Assembly (NCBI GenBank): GCA_037962975.1
Contig: CM075674.1
Coordinates: 42,732,501-42,796,500, forward strand
Origin: Clitoria ternatea
Taxonomy: Eukaryota > Streptophyta > Magnoliopsida > Fabales > Fabaceae
Reading direction: 5' to 3'
DNA: 64,000 nt
Positions 47,209-60,023 of the stretch are shown here, in pieces. The position numbers were made by a program, and so were the translations under genes. Within the stretch, counting starts at the first letter, position 1; each line of letters begins with the position of its first letter. Under the pieces are notes generated by a model. The model saw only the letters and a list, made by a program, of their open reading frames with translations. It ran no database searches and was not told where the DNA came from.

Positions 47209-49573
47209 TGACGTCGGCTGTCGTGGCCCCGTCAAATTAGTACATTAAAACTAATTAATGTAGTACTAGGGTGTCAACCTAGGTCGTTCTCTCAAGGATC
47301 AACACAAAAATTTAGGAAAATCTAGTCTTAAACTAATTTTAACAAACAAAAATTTATCAACTAAAATTTATTTTTTTACAGATAAAAGTTCAACAAACAT
47401 ACAATGGGGGGTTTTGTTTAAGTGTTACAGAAATTTAAAACAGAATATAAAATACAAAATGATGTAGAACAAGTAAATAACGAACGATTGATTTTCTTGG
47501 AGTATTGTAATTTATTTTATCCTTGGAATTGAAAAGGTTTCTATACACTTCCTTACTGTCAATCCCTTAGTTCAATTTGAATTAATCAACTAAGCGTCTT
47601 TTAATTCATAATTCTTTTACTTTCATAAAATGAAGATTTTAATCAAGCATCCTAATTAAGCAAAAGGAGTCAAGATTTTAAATTCTAGGAATTATTGAAC
47701 ATACATAGAACATCGCCTACATACATAATCTAACTTCAACGTTATGGAATTAAGCAAACCACAACTATCAAGATCGATTTTGAAACATTCATTAAGCATG
47801 TATATTTCTTAATCTATCTTAATATATATTTTTATTATTTAATCCTAACTGTTTAATTAAATTGATTAAGCATACAACTTAATTAAACCGAATAGACATT
47901 AAATAATCAAGCTAGAATTATGAAGAGTTTAACAACAGGGAAATGTATTAAAAATCAAAACCTCAAAAATAACATTACATTAACCTCCAAGAAAATCAAT
48001 CTAAGGGTTTTAGCCCTCCATAATTAAAACAAAATAAAAACCGAACCCGGAATGACGCTCCCCGGAATTCTTCTGCTGTCCACTGCTTCTCTGCTCCAAC
48101 AATTCCTCTGACTCTCTGTTTCTGAACTCTCCGTCCTTGGCTCATGGTTCCCCCTGCTGTGTGCTTCCGTTTTATAAGCTTCAACAGGTTCTCTTTATTA
48201 AATTTTTTTAAAGCTAGCCACCTTATTTTTCCATTTTGCCTCTTGCATAGTGCCTATTATTTAGAACCCATTCTCCTCTGTTTCCCTTTATCTCCCATTA
48301 ATTTGTATTTTAGCAACCCATTTTATATGCTCAACAGCCTTGATTTTCTCTTGCCTTTCTCTTTAACTCCGTGGCACCCATGCTAAATGATTTCACTTTT
48401 GCAATTGAAAATGCAAAATAATTATCCATCATTGTCGTGACATATTCCATGCTTTCATGTGCTTCTCCTAACATTCTATTATAATAAAATGACAAGGAAA
48501 AAGTTTATTAGCATATGAAAATTTTCATAAAATTTCTGCACATTAGGAGCCCATTCACGTTGGAATATTTGCCATTATTCTGTTGTTTGCAGTCCAAATT
48601 CCCTGTTTTGCTGTCAGCTTTAAATAATAAAAATGCTGCTGTTGCTGTTCCATTCTTGTTGTTTTGCTTGCTGTTTGCTGTTTGTTGTTTTGTCATTGCT
48701 GTTTGCTGTCAGCTCCCTTGCTGTTTGCTTTTCACGTTAATATTTATGGGAATGGGAGATAGCTTTTGGTTCATTAAAATAATGGCTCATGGGACCCCAT
48801 TGGCATAGCTATTGACGTGAGCTTCATGGGAGAAAGGAGAAGGAAATTGTGTTTGTATTCAATTTTGACTAAGTCAAAATTGAATTATGGGACCCTTGCT
48901 AAGCTTGTTTGTATTAAAATAATATAAACATGGAGCCTTTTGCATTCAATTTTGACTAAGTCAAAATAAAAAAAATTCTCCAACGTGAATTGCATCCTTG
49001 AAACCATTTAAGTCCAATTTTGACTAAGTCAAAATTGGATTAACATTTAGCCTTGTAGAAGCATTCTCACGTGAAAAGATGAAAGGAGAAGCATTATTTT
49101 ATTCAAGTTCCAAGCTGCACAAAAATAACCATTCATTCATTCATGTACTTCACGTTAAAGGCATAGTGAAAATAGGATTTTATTTGCAAGATAATCAAGA
49201 AGCTTCCAATAATTGATAACCTGTAAAATAAAATAAAATCAAATTAAACTTAGTTAATTCAATAGATTTTATTTTAGGATGAAAGCTTAATTTATTTTAA
49301 ACATACTAATTAACACAAACTAAACAAAAACAATAGAAATTGGAAACAGCAATCACTAGTAAACAGTAAAAGTAAAAGAAAACAGAAACCATAAAATTCA
49401 ACACTCAATAGTAACAGTAAAAATAAGAAAACAGTGATTACTAACAAATAGTGAAATAAAAATTACAAATGGAGATTACTGACAAATTACGTTAAAACAC
49501 AGTTATTATAATTTAACAGTAGATAAAACAGACAAACAGAGTAAGTAATTAAAGGTAAAAAGATATGTCATCA
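47209..49573 (-). repeat. left LTR (3' LTR of the minus-strand element)
   Basis: 2365 bp, starts TGACGTCGGCTGTCG and ends GATATGTCATCA in plus orientation. It is nearly identical to 56689-59050. TATA-like TTATAAAA (minus) at 48170-48177. Three W-box palindromes at 48857-48885, 48949-48967 and 49013-49039. The 60-97-codon frames inside are duplicated in the other LTR and are not genes. Confidence 0.95.
48857..49039. promoter_or_regulatory. three palindromic double W-boxes, left LTR
   Basis: Each palindrome is centred on TTTTGACTAAGTCAAAA: arms of 14 bp (48857-48885), 9 bp (48949-48967) and 13 bp (49013-49039), centres 87 and 68 bp apart. TTGAC(T/C) is the WRKY-factor W-box; here two face away from each other around one A. 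They lie in the presumed U3 region, 0.7-0.85 kb upstream of the TATA box on the minus strand. Confidence 0.7.
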
Positions 49574-51020
49574 AATACCCCCATGCTTACTCTTTTGCAC
49601 TCCTGGGCAAAATCAGAATAAAAACAAGTTTTACAATTTATTGAAATAATTAAAATTGAAATACAGTAAACACACAGAACTGGCATACTTTTCATGAAAT
49701 CTTAGGAATATACAGAGAAACTAGAGTTTTCAACATGTAAGATACAAAGCATCAAGATATGCATAAAAATCATCCAAACAATTAGACATGTGAGAATTAA
49801 ATCAAACTGAAGGGAAAACCATAAGTGACAGAACCTCACAAGACATACTCTCAACTCTCAAGTGTTTTGGGTTTGTGTATACTCTCAAAATATTTCCTGA
49901 AAAATAGACAGTCCAAAAATTTGGTAAGTTTCTTAATTCCACAATCAACACAAATACATGTATAGATCAACAGGGCTTTCCAAGGTTGTAATGTGGCCAA
50001 GGTTAAAATGGATGGAAAAAATTTTTGGAAAATAAGTTTAGATACCAAAAAGAATGATGGAGCGATTAATTTAACTAGCAAACAGTGAGGGTAAAACATT
50101 TACTGTATCATATTTGGTCGCAATCATCAAGAAATTTTATTTTATTTTTTTTTATTTATTCATCAATATATTTTTTTTAAGAGTTTGCATAACACTTTGA
50201 AACAAAAGTTGCGACTCCTTTTTGCACACCCCCAGACTTATTTGAATGCCTATTTTTGACTTGATTCCAAAGCTCCAATATATTCCTTAAGGTAGGTATA
50301 TTTTTGGTTTTTCATCCATGGCTTATTTGAGCTGCAACAAAGAAATGGTTAAATAGGCTCAAAGTGGCTAGCAAAGGATAATTTATTCATGGTAGGCTTA
50401 TATGGCTAGTGGCTCAATTGAACAAAATGCCTGTATCATTTCAAATACATTCACATGAGTTTCAAGTATCATCAAGAAACAAGACAAAAATTAGGATGTA
50501 AACATTCAAGAATTAATCACACATGAAAGAATTAAGATGGTTTAAAGTGATCCAAATTTTTTTTTTTAAGGCTCAAAAATCTCACAAGGTATAATTCCAT
50601 CATATATGATCATCTCTCAATTATCATGTCATTCTCAACATACCAAAAATGCTTGAGTTCAAATTATAACGTATCATTAAGCTTATATCAGACATGAAAG
50701 AATTTACCTGTTACTCATGCATATCTTAAAATTCTAATAAAACATGCCATTTTAAAACAAAAACAAACACAATTTTTTTTTTAGATTTTTTTAATATTAT
50801 TTTATTTATTTATTTATTTATTTTTATTTTTATTTTTATTTTTTTTTGAAAAATAGTCACACAAAATTAATCACACAGTAAAATAAAAAAAAATAAATCA
50901 ATAACACACAAGAATATTCCCACCCCCACACTTAAATCATACATTGTCCTCAATGTAAGACAGAGCATACAAAATAGATAATATAATGAAAAAGTAAAAA
51001 GATGGGTAAGAAAAACTCCC
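49574..51020 (-). other. non-coding 3' internal region with polypurine tract
   Basis: It lies between pol and the 3' LTR, where Athila relatives carry an env-like gene. I see no frame longer than 82 codons and no membrane-protein pattern. The purine tract AGCATGGGGGTA (minus strand, about 49576-49587) abuts the LTR and would prime second-strand synthesis. TTTA and TTTTTA runs occur at 50785-50850. Confidence 0.75.
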
Positions 51021-54000
51021 TCAAGGGGAATCAAGAAGTGGTTCCCCCAAATTATGTTCCTCCATTGTGACATCTACAAGTGAAGGATTCTCATGAAACG
51101 GCTTCAAACGTTGTCCATTAACCTTGAAGCTTTTGTTGGAGTTCTCACTTTTTATTTCAACAGCTCCATGGGGAAATACATTAGTGACAATAAAAGGTCC
51201 TTCCCATTTGGAGCGCAATTTTCCGGCCATCAGTTTTAACCGGGAATTAAACAGTAGCACTTTCTGTCCAGCAGTAAAATCCTTTCTAGCTATTGAGCTA
51301 TCATGGAATTTCCTTGTTTTCTCCTTGTAGAATTTTGAATTCTCATAGGCTGCTAAACGGATCTCATCGAGCTCATTCAGTTGTAATTTCCTTTCTTCAC
51401 CTGCTTGATCAAGTGCTAAGTTGCAAGCTTTTACAGCCCAATAAGCACGATGCTCAATCTCCACTGGAAGATGACATACTTTACCAAAAACAATTCTATA
51501 GGGAGACATTCCTATAGGTTCCTTAAAAGCTGTTCTATGTGACCAAAGAGCATCATCCAGTTTCCTGCTCCAATCTTTTCTGTTAGGCTGTACTATCTTC
51601 TCCAGGATTCTTTTGATTTCTTTGTTAGAGACTTCTGCTTGTCCATTGGTTTGGGGGTGATATGGAGTAGAGACTCTATGAACAACCCCATACTTCCTGA
51701 GCATAGCTTGCATGGTCCTGTTACAGAAGTGTGTTCCTTGATCACTAATGATTGCTCTCGGAATGCCAAACCTGCAAAAAGTTTGAGATCTAACAAAATC
51801 TACAACAACTCGAGCATCATTAGTTCTGGTGGCTTTAGCTTCCACCCATTTAGAAACATAATCTACAGCTAACAGAATATAAGCAAAACCAAAGGATGGA
51901 GGAAATGGACCCATAAAATCAATGCCCCAAACATCAAACACTTCACAAAACAACATAGGTTGCTGAGGCATCTGTTGACGCCATGTGATAGCATTTCCAG
52001 TTCTTTGGCATTTCTCACAGGTGTTACAAATTCTCCATGCATCCTTAAAAATGGTGGGCCAGTATAGACCAGAGTCTAACACCTTCCTTGCTGTTCTTTG
52101 TGGACCAAAATGTCTGCCAACTGGTGAAGCATGGTAGAATCGAAGAACTGATTCTATCTCATGATCTGGAATACATCTTCGAATCACCTGATCATTACAC
52201 AACTTCCACAAATACGGGTCATCCCATATATAATATTTTGCATCACTTTTTAATTTTAAAATTTGGTTTTTAGATGCATATGGTGGAAAAATAGAAGCAA
52301 CAAGATAATTTACAATGTTAGCAAACCAAGGTGTATCAAAAGAGTTAGAAATACTCATGAGGTGTTCATCGGGAAAATGGTCCCGAATAGGTGCTGAATC
52401 AGGAGCATTCTCAATTCTGCTTAAATGGTCTGCCACGAGGTTTTGTGTTCCACTTCTGTCACAAATTTCCAAGTCAAACTCTTGGAGCAAGAGCATCCAA
52501 CGAATTAATCTTGGCTTGGACTCACCTTTCTTCAACAAGTACTTCAGAGCTGCATGGTCAGTAAAGACAACTACTCGGGAACCGAGTAGGTAAGACCTGA
52601 ACTTATCTAATGCAAAAACAATGGCCAAGAGCTCTTTTTCAGTAGTAGTGTAATTTACCTGGGCAGCATCTAAAGTTTTAGATGCATAGTAGATGACCCT
52701 AGGTTGCTTGTCAATCTTTTGACCAAGGACAGCTCCCAATGCATAATTAGAGGCATCACACATCAATTCAAATGGGGCTGTCCAATCAGGTGCTTGGATT
52801 ATTGGGGTAGTGGTCAATGCTTGCTTGAGGCAATTAAAAGCCTCCTTACACTTTTCATCGAATTCAAATGCCACATCCTTTTGAAGCAAACTGGATAGCA
52901 GCCTAGCCTTCTTGCTGAAATCCTTTATGAATCTTCTATAGAAACCTGCATGACCAAGAAAAGAATGAACCTCTTGAACACAAGAGGGGTAAGGCAAATG
53001 TGATATAACTTCTACCTTGGCAGGGTCTACCTCAATTCCTTTCTCAGAGATTACATGCCCTAAAACTATTCCTTGTTTTACCATAAAATGACATTTTTCA
53101 TAGTTCAAGACAAGGTTAGTTTCAATACATCTGTTTAAAACTTTATCAAGACTATCAAGCCATGCATTAAATGAAGATCCATAGACAGTAAAATCATCCA
53201 TAAACACCTCTATGCAATTTTCAATGAAATCATGAAAAATACTTATCATGCATCTTTGAAAAGTTCCAGGAGCATTGCATAGGCCAAATGGCATTCTCCT
53301 ATAAGCAAATGTGCCAATGGGACAGGTGAATGTGGTCTTTTCTTGATCCTCAGGTGCAATGTGAATCTAAAAATATCCATAGAATCCATCAAGAAAATAG
53401 TAGTGAGACTTACCTGCGAGACGCTCAAGCATTTGGTCAATGAAGGGTAAAGGAAAATGGTCCTTCTTGGTTGCTTGGTTAAGTCTCCTGTAATCAATGC
53501 AGACTCTCCAACTATTCTGCACTCTAGTTGGGATCAACTCATTCTTCTCATTCTTCATAATGGTGATCCCTGTTTTCTTAGGAACCACTTGAATTGGACT
53601 CACCCATTCACTGTCAGAGATAGGATAAATGATTCCTGCTTGTAAAAGCTTGGTAATTTCCTTCTTAACAACATCAAGGATTACAGGGTTGAGTCTCCTC
53701 TGGGGCTGTCTTACTGCTTTAGTATTTTCCTCCAGAAATATTCTATGCATGCACATGGATGGGCTAATTCCAGGAATATCTGCCAATGTCCAGCCTATAG
53801 CCTTCTTGTGTCTTTTCAATACCTGCAACAATTTTTCTTCTTGATTTTCATCAAGAGAAGTGGAAATTATCACCGGGAGCTGTTCATCATCCCCTAAGTA
53901 TACATACTTGAGGTTCTCAGGTAGAGGTTTCAACTCTAATTTGGGTGCCTGCAAAACAGATGGAACTAACAAAGTAGATTTGGATTCTGCAGTTTGTACT

Positions 54001-56480
54001 TCGAAAATTTTGTTAGAGTTTTCTTGAAATCCTGCATTCAGCTCCTTATGGTTAACAGGTATATCTAAAGACTCTAAATCAGAAATTATGTATTTATCAA
54101 TCTCAGCACAAATATCACAACTTCCAGAATCATTGCATGTAAAACATTTGTTTGAATCATCTATGCATTCCAAATCAACATTAGAACAATGTTCAAAAAC
54201 TAGTTCATCAATAATGTCAATTTGGAAAACAGAATGATTTTCTGCTGGGTATTTCATGGCATCAAGAATATTGAATTGAACTCTTGTGTCACCAAATTCC
54301 ATAGAGAGAGTTCCAGAATGAACATCTATTTTGGTTCGGGCTGTTTTCAAAAATGGTCTTCCCAAAATGATAGGAACAGGAATTTGAGGCATACCTTCTT
54401 CCATATCAAGTACGAAAAAGTCAGCAGGGAAAACAAGTTGTTCTACCTGAACCAAAACATCTTCTATGACTCCAGCAGGGTAAGCAGTACTTCTATTGGC
54501 TAGTTGAATCACTACACCAGTAGGTTGCAAATTTCCAAGAGATAGAGATTTGAAAACAGACATAGGCATAACATTTATTGAAGCTCCTAAATCTAACATG
54601 CAATTTTCAAATTTGTTATTGCCTATGATACAGGGTATAGAAAACGTACCTGGATCCTTGTATTTCTCAGGAATATTTGGAACTTCCTTACCAAGCAATG
54701 CAGATACATTTCTTCCCATGCTTATTCTTTCATTCCCTTTTAGTCTCCTCTTGTGAGTACACAACTCCTTCAAAAATTTGGCATACTTGGGAATTTGCTT
54801 GATTGCATCAAGAAGAGGTATATTCACTTCTACTTTCTGAAAAGTATCCAAGATTTCTTTATCAACTTCTTCCATCTTCTTGCTTGGAATTGCTTTGGGT
54901 GGGAAAGGAAGAGGGATATGAGGTGGGATTTGAGGTGATTGCATCTCAGACTTGCTTGTGCTTGAAGAGGGTACATCATTCTCAACTGTTGTGGGCACAT
55001 CTGTTTGTTTCTCAGGTTCCTTGGGTATGGGTACTTCAAGGTTCTTACCTGATCTTAACTGAATTGCGCTCACATTTCTTGGATTCGCAGCTGGTTGAGA
55101 TGGTAACTTATCAGAGTTTTGAGATTGTAGCTGGCTTAATGATGAAGCTAGTTGCCCAATTTGGTTGCTTAAACTCTGAATGGTAGCATCATTCCTCTGT
55201 TGATACTCCAAGTTCTGTGCAGCCATTTGTTTCACCAGATCCTCCAAAGAAGGGCCACTTGTGGATGGTTGAGGTGCAGGTCTTTGGAAGGTTGGTGCAT
55301 TATTTTGAAATGGGGGTTGGGGATTTTGTTGTTGGTTACCCCATCTCAAGTTTGGATGGTTCCTCCAACCTGGGTTGTATCTATTGGTAGAAAGGTCATG
55401 GTTTTGTTGCTGTTGTGGTGGAGGTCTATCATGGTAGATATTGGCTGCATAGGCTTGGGGATTATTATTATCCTTTTCTTGTAGAGAAGGACAACAATCA
55501 GTGGGGTGCTCTTGTGAAGTACAGATGCCACACACTTTAGCAGTCATGGATTTTTGATTTACTGCTAATTGTGTGACCAGAGTGGTGAGAGCATCGAGTT
55601 TGCTTTCCAATTTAATTCCAGATGAACTAGAATTGGAATCAAACATGGGTTTGAAAGAATCATTTCTCATACCAAATTGTTGAGAGTTGGATGCCATCTT
55701 CTCAATCAAGTTTCTTGCTTCAGCAGCAGTCATATCTCCTAAAGCTCCTCCACTTGCCGCATCAATCATGTTACGATCAACGTGGTGCAGACCTTCATAG
55801 AAGTACTGAAGAAGAAGTTGTTCAGAAATTTGGTGGTGAGGGCAACTTGCACAAAGTTTTTTAAATCTCTCCCAATACTCATAAAGACTTTCTCCAGAGA
55901 GTTGCCTAATGCCAGATATATCCTTACGGATTGCAGTTGTTCTAGAGGCAGGAAAGAATTTTTCCAAGAACATTTTCTTTAAGTCATTCCAACTTGTGAT
56001 TGATCTTGGAGCAAGGTAGTATAACCAATCCTTAGCAACACCCTCTAAAGAATGAGGAAACGCTTTAAGATAGACGTGGTCTTCTTGAACGTTTTGGGGT
56101 TTCATTGTGGAACACACAATGTGGAATTCTTTGAGGTGTTTGTGCGGATCTTCACCCGCAAGACCATGAAACTTAGGCAACAAGTGTATAAGTCCGGTCT
56201 TAAGAATAAAAGGGACATCCTCATCAGGATATTGAATACACAAACTTTCGTATGTGAATTCGGGAGCAGCTAATTCTCTAAGAGTTCTCTCACGAGGTCC
56301 AGCCATATCAAAAAAATTTTCAGAATTATTTTCAACAGATTCAGATGAAATACTATCACTATCAATATCAACAAAATTATTATTAAATCTAGCTTCTCTA
56401 ATTAATCTATGAAAAGTTCTATCAATTTCAGGATCAAATGAATATAAATGCCCAAAAGTCCTTTTAGTCATACATAACAT
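51021..56480 (-). pseudogene. gag-pol polyprotein (gag, protease, RT, RNase H, integrase), one nonsense codon
   Basis: One reading frame of about 1820 codons with a single TAG at 53367-53369. First part (1037 residues): gag core about 95-235, zinc knuckle CGICTSQEHPTDC (317-329), Gln/Pro-rich linker, protease with DLGASINVMP (630-639) and ILGRPF (705-710), and the RT start (WRVCIDYRRLN). After the stop: RT MPFGLCNAPGTFQRC and active site FMDDF, RNase H (MCDASNYALGAV; FTDHAALKYLL), integrase zinc domain (FYHASPVGRH, CEKCQ) and core residues D in VWGIDFMGP, D in ISDQGTHF, E in GQAEVSNKE, with 35 residues between the last two. All catalytic residues seem present. The stop falls between GFYGYF and IHIAPEDQ, at a conserved RT position where Gln is usual, so it truncates the enzyme. 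Start chosen at the ATG at 56480; an ATG at codon 59 (MAGPRERTL) is an alternative. Confidence 0.9.
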
Positions 56481-56663
56481 ACAACAAGATATTCCATGAT
56501 CATGAGCAATATATCATAAAAATCCTAAATCATGCAAAAGAATTAAAATTAAACAAACATACAAACAAAATATTTTTTTTAATTTTTTTTAATTTTTTTT
56601 TAATTTTTTTTTAAAATTATTAAAAGAAATTAATTTAAAACAACAATTTTCTTAAAGATCGTT

Positions 56664-56683
56664 GATCCCCGGCAACGGCGCCA
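56664..56683 (-). promoter_or_regulatory. primer binding site (tRNA-Asp)
   Basis: The minus strand reads TGGCGCCGTTGCCGGGGATC, complementary over 20 nt to the 3' end of plant tRNA-Asp(GUC) including CCA. It lies 5 nt from the LTR boundary at 56689, which fixes the direction of the element. Confidence 0.92.
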
Positions 56684-57648
56684 AAATTTGACGTCGGCTG
56701 TCGTGGCCCCGTCAAATTAGTACATTAAAACTAATTAATGTAGTACTAGGGTGTCAACCTAGGTCGTTCTCTCAAGGATCAACACAAAAATTTAGGAAAA
56801 TCTAGTCTTAAACTAATTTTAACAAACAAAAATTTATCAACTAAAATTTATTTTTTTACAGATAAAAGTTCAACAAACATACAATGGGGGTTTTGTTTAA
56901 GTGTTACAGAAATTTAAAACAGAATATAAAATACAAAATGATGTAGAACAAGTAAATAACGAACGATTGATTTTCTTGGAGTATTGTAATTTATTTTATC
57001 CTTGGAATTGAAAAGGTTTCTATACACTTCCTTACTGTCAATCCCTTAGTTCAATTTGAATTAATCAACTAAGCGTCTTTTAATTCATAATTCCTTTACT
57101 TTCATAAAATGAAGATTTTAATCAAGCATCCTAATTAAGCAAAAGGAGTCAAGATTTTAAATTCTAGGAATTATTGAACATACATAGAACATCGCCTACA
57201 TACATAATCTAACTTCAACGTTATGGAATTAAGCAAACCACAACTATCAAGATCGATTTTGAAACATTCATTAAGCATGTATATTTCTTAATCTATCTTA
57301 ATATATATTTTTATTATTTAATCCTAACTGTTTAATTAAATTGATTAAGCATACAACTTAATTAAACCGAATAGACATTAAATAATCAAGCTAGAATTAT
57401 GAAGAGTTTAACAACAGGGAAATGTATTAAAAATCAAAACCTCAAAAATAACATTACATTAACCTCCAAGAAAATCAATCTAAGGGTTTTAGCCCTCCAT
57501 AATTAAAACAAAATAAAAACCGAACCCGGAATGACGCTCCCCAGAATTCTTCTGCTGTCCACTGCTTCTCTGCTCCAACAATTCCTCTGACTCTCTGTTT
57601 CTGAACTCTCCGTCCTTGGCTCATGGTTCCCCCTGCTGTGTGCTTCCG

Positions 57649-57656
57649 TTTTATAA
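57649..57656 (-). promoter_or_regulatory. putative TATA box of the retrotransposon
   Basis: The minus strand reads AAGCTTATAAAACGG. Transcription would start about 30 nt further on, near 57620, leaving roughly 0.93 kb of R-U5 before the primer site. Confidence 0.5.
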
Positions 57657-58334
57657 GCTTCAACAGGTTCTCTTTATTAAATTTTTTAAAGCTAGCCACC
57701 TCATTTTTCCATTTTGCCTCTTGCATAGTGCCTATTATTTAGAACCCATTCTCCTCTGTTTCCCTTTATCTCCCATTAATTTGTATTTTAGCAACCCATT
57801 TTATATGCTCAACAGCCTTGATTTTCTCTTGCCTTTCTCTTTAACTCCGTGGCACCCATGCTAAATGATTTCACTTTTGCAATTGAAAATGCAAAATAAT
57901 TATCCATCATTGCCGTGACATATTCCATGCTTTCATGTGCTTCTCCTAACATTCTATTATAATAAAATGACAAGGAAAAAGTTTATTAGCATATGAAAAT
58001 TTTCATAAAATTTCTGCACATTAGGAGCCCATTCACGTTGGAATATTTGCCATTATTCTGTTGTTTGCAGTCCAAATTCCCTGTTTTGCTGTCAGCTTTA
58101 AATAAAAAAAATGCTGCTGTTGTTGTTCCATTCTTGTTGTTTTGCTTGCTGTTTGCTGTTTGCTGTTTTGTCATTGCTGTTTGCTGTCAGCTCCCTTGCT
58201 GTTTGCTTTTCACGTTAATATTTATGGGAATGGGAGATAGCTTTTGGTTCATTAAAATAATGGCTCATGGGACCCCATTGGCATAGCTATTGACGTGAGC
58301 TTCATGGGAGAAAGGAGAAGGAAATTGTGTTTGT

Positions 58335-58517
58335 ATTCAATTTTGACTAAGTCAAAATTGAATTATGGGACCCTTGCTAAGCTTGTTTGTATTAAAATAA
58401 TATAAACATGGAGCCTTTTGCATTCAATTTTGACTAAGTCAAAATAAAAAAAATTCTCCAACGTGAATTGCATCCTTGAAACCATTTAAGTCCAATTTTG
58501 ACTAAGTCAAAATTGGA
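58335..58517. promoter_or_regulatory. three palindromic double W-boxes, right LTR (promoter copy)
   Basis: The same three palindromes as in the left LTR, with identical cores and spacing (centres 58349, 58436, 58504). In this LTR they lie upstream of the functional promoter. The nearby CACGTG-type change (CTCACGTG in the left LTR, CTCACTTG here near 58546) is one of the few LTR differences. Confidence 0.7.
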
Positions 58518-59055
58518 TTAACATTTAGCCTTGTAGAAGCATTCTCACTTGAAAAGATGAAAGGAGAAGCATTATTTTATTCAAGTTCCAAGCTGCACAA
58601 AAACAACCATTCATTCATTCATGTACTTCACGTTAAAGGCATAGTGAAAATAGGATTTTATTTGCAAGATAATCAAGAAGCTTCCAATAATTGATAACCT
58701 GTAAAATAAAATAAAATCAAATTAAACTTAGTTAATTCAATAGATTTTATTTTAGGATGAAAGCTTAATTTATTTTAAACATACTAATTAACACAAACTA
58801 AAAAAAACAATAGAAATTGGAAACAGCAATCACTAGTAAACAGTAAAAGTAAAAGGAAACAGAAACCATAAAATTCAACACTCAATAGTAACAGTAAAAA
58901 TAAGAAAACAGTGATTACTAACAAATAGTGAAATAAAAATTACAAATGGAGATTACTGACAAATTATGTTAAAACACAGTTATTATAATTTAACAGTAGA
59001 TAAAATAGACAAACAGAGTAAGTAATTAAAGGTAAAAAGATATGTCATCACTCCT

Positions 59056-59449
59056 ATTCTCCAAGCTTTTCGTGCACTTATAGCATTGCCCTAACATTTT
59101 AAACTGTAAGCTAGAATTTTCCTCCTTCGCTTGTTTTGATTTTTTTATACATATTCTAATCAATGAGTTGTAAATTCCTTACAACATGCTTTGTAAATTT
59201 TCCGTTATCCGTTAAATCAATTTCTAAGTGGTATTGTTTGGTTTTTACTTAAGGACAAGCAAATTTCTAAGTGGAGGGTGATGATAAAAGCCAATTTTAT
59301 GTTATTTTGTTAGACTTTCTATGTAATTAAATACTTGATGTGTATTTCAAATGGGTAAATGATTTATGTGTCGATTTGAGGTTTTCTAAATGGATTAAAA
59401 AATGAAATACCCATTAATTTTTTCTTTTAGGGATATAATTGAGTTTAAT
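59056..59449. mobile_element. remnant of another LTR element (polypurine tract and LTR start)
   Basis: AAGGACAAGCAAATTTCTAA then GTGGAGGGTGATGATAAAAG near 59252-59297 resembles the segment just before a gypsy 3' LTR in plants (purine tract, then TGATAAAAGCC). No frame is intact and the LTR end is not visible. The Athila-type element inserted next to or within it. Confidence 0.35.
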
Positions 59450-60015
59450 CAGGGATGACAATATTGGGGCTTGAACCCCAAGTACCAACTTTCACTCACC
59501 CTAACTTTGATGAAGAAAACTCATTTTATCGGATTTAAGAACAAATCAACCCCAACTAACTCTATTTCGACAAGGACGAGACAAGTTTGAAAATACAAGT
59601 ACCTGACCTAATTTTAGTGGGGACAAGATAAGTTTGAGAATACAAGTACCCTTCTCGAACTCACACCATTATAAAAATTAACAAATTTTAATTTTAATAA
59701 TAGTTAATAATAAAGATAAATTAGTATATTTTTTAAAAGTATGATATATCTCTTAAGTTTATTATTATTATTGACTTTTTAGAACTATTTTCAAATATTA
59801 CTTAGATTAGAATGTATTATATATTATATATATGTTATTAAAATTAATAAAAAAATACAACTGTGAAACTCAAAGGGAACCCACAAAGATGAATTTCGGT
59901 TACGTAACTTCAAACTCATATCTTTTAAATCCACATTTGAACTCGTCCCACCTTTCACAATGTTGGGGTCAAAGACACCTAAACCTACCACCAACCTGCC
60001 CCATTGCAATCACTA
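59450..60015. mobile_element. non-autonomous hAT-type element (566 bp)
   Basis: It starts CAGGGATGACAATATTGGGG; the inverted right end starts TAGTGATTGCAATGGGGC. AGTTTAAT (59442-59449) and AATTTAAT (60016-60023) form an 8-bp duplication with one mismatch. The ends fit the plant hAT pattern (C/T)AGGGATGGCAATGGGG. No transposase. Confidence 0.65.
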
Positions 60016-60023
60016 AATTTAAT

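Larger units (their letters stand above)
47209..59050 (-). mobile_element. young Ty3/gypsy retrotransposon, Athila-type, 11.8 kb
   Basis: LTRs at 47209-49573 and 56689-59050, internal region on the minus strand, target duplication CTCCT. The primer site next to the right LTR matches the 3' end of tRNA-Asp, as in Athila/Calypso/Diaspora elements. One long gag-pol frame covers 56480 to 51021. The 1.45 kb between pol and the 3' LTR has no env-like frame, which fits the envelope-less soybean element Diaspora (placement from memory). By eye the LTRs differ at about 14 substitutions plus a few small indels over 2.36 kb, so the insertion is recent. A single stop codon within reverse transcriptase is the only lesion I see in gag-pol. 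Confidence 0.92.
56689..59050 (-). repeat. right LTR (5' LTR of the minus-strand element)
   Basis: 2362 bp and the likely promoter of the element. TATA-like TTATAAAA on the minus strand at 57649-57656. W-box palindromes at 58335-58363, 58427-58445 and 58491-58517. Followed by target duplication CTCCT at 59051-59055. Confidence 0.95.

Noticed and set aside
48144..48808. Plus-strand frames of 80-97 codons in the LTR, repeated at 57616-58286
   Set aside because: They exist in both LTRs because the LTRs are copies; they run opposite to the element's transcription and look like repeat-driven hydrophobic sequence.
49574..51020. An env-like gene, expected in some Athila elements
   Set aside because: No frame over 82 codons and no membrane-protein layout; the element appears envelope-less.
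53367..53369. Programmed stop readthrough between gag and pol
   Set aside because: The stop lies inside reverse transcriptase, not at a gag-pol border, so a nonsense mutation is the simpler reading.
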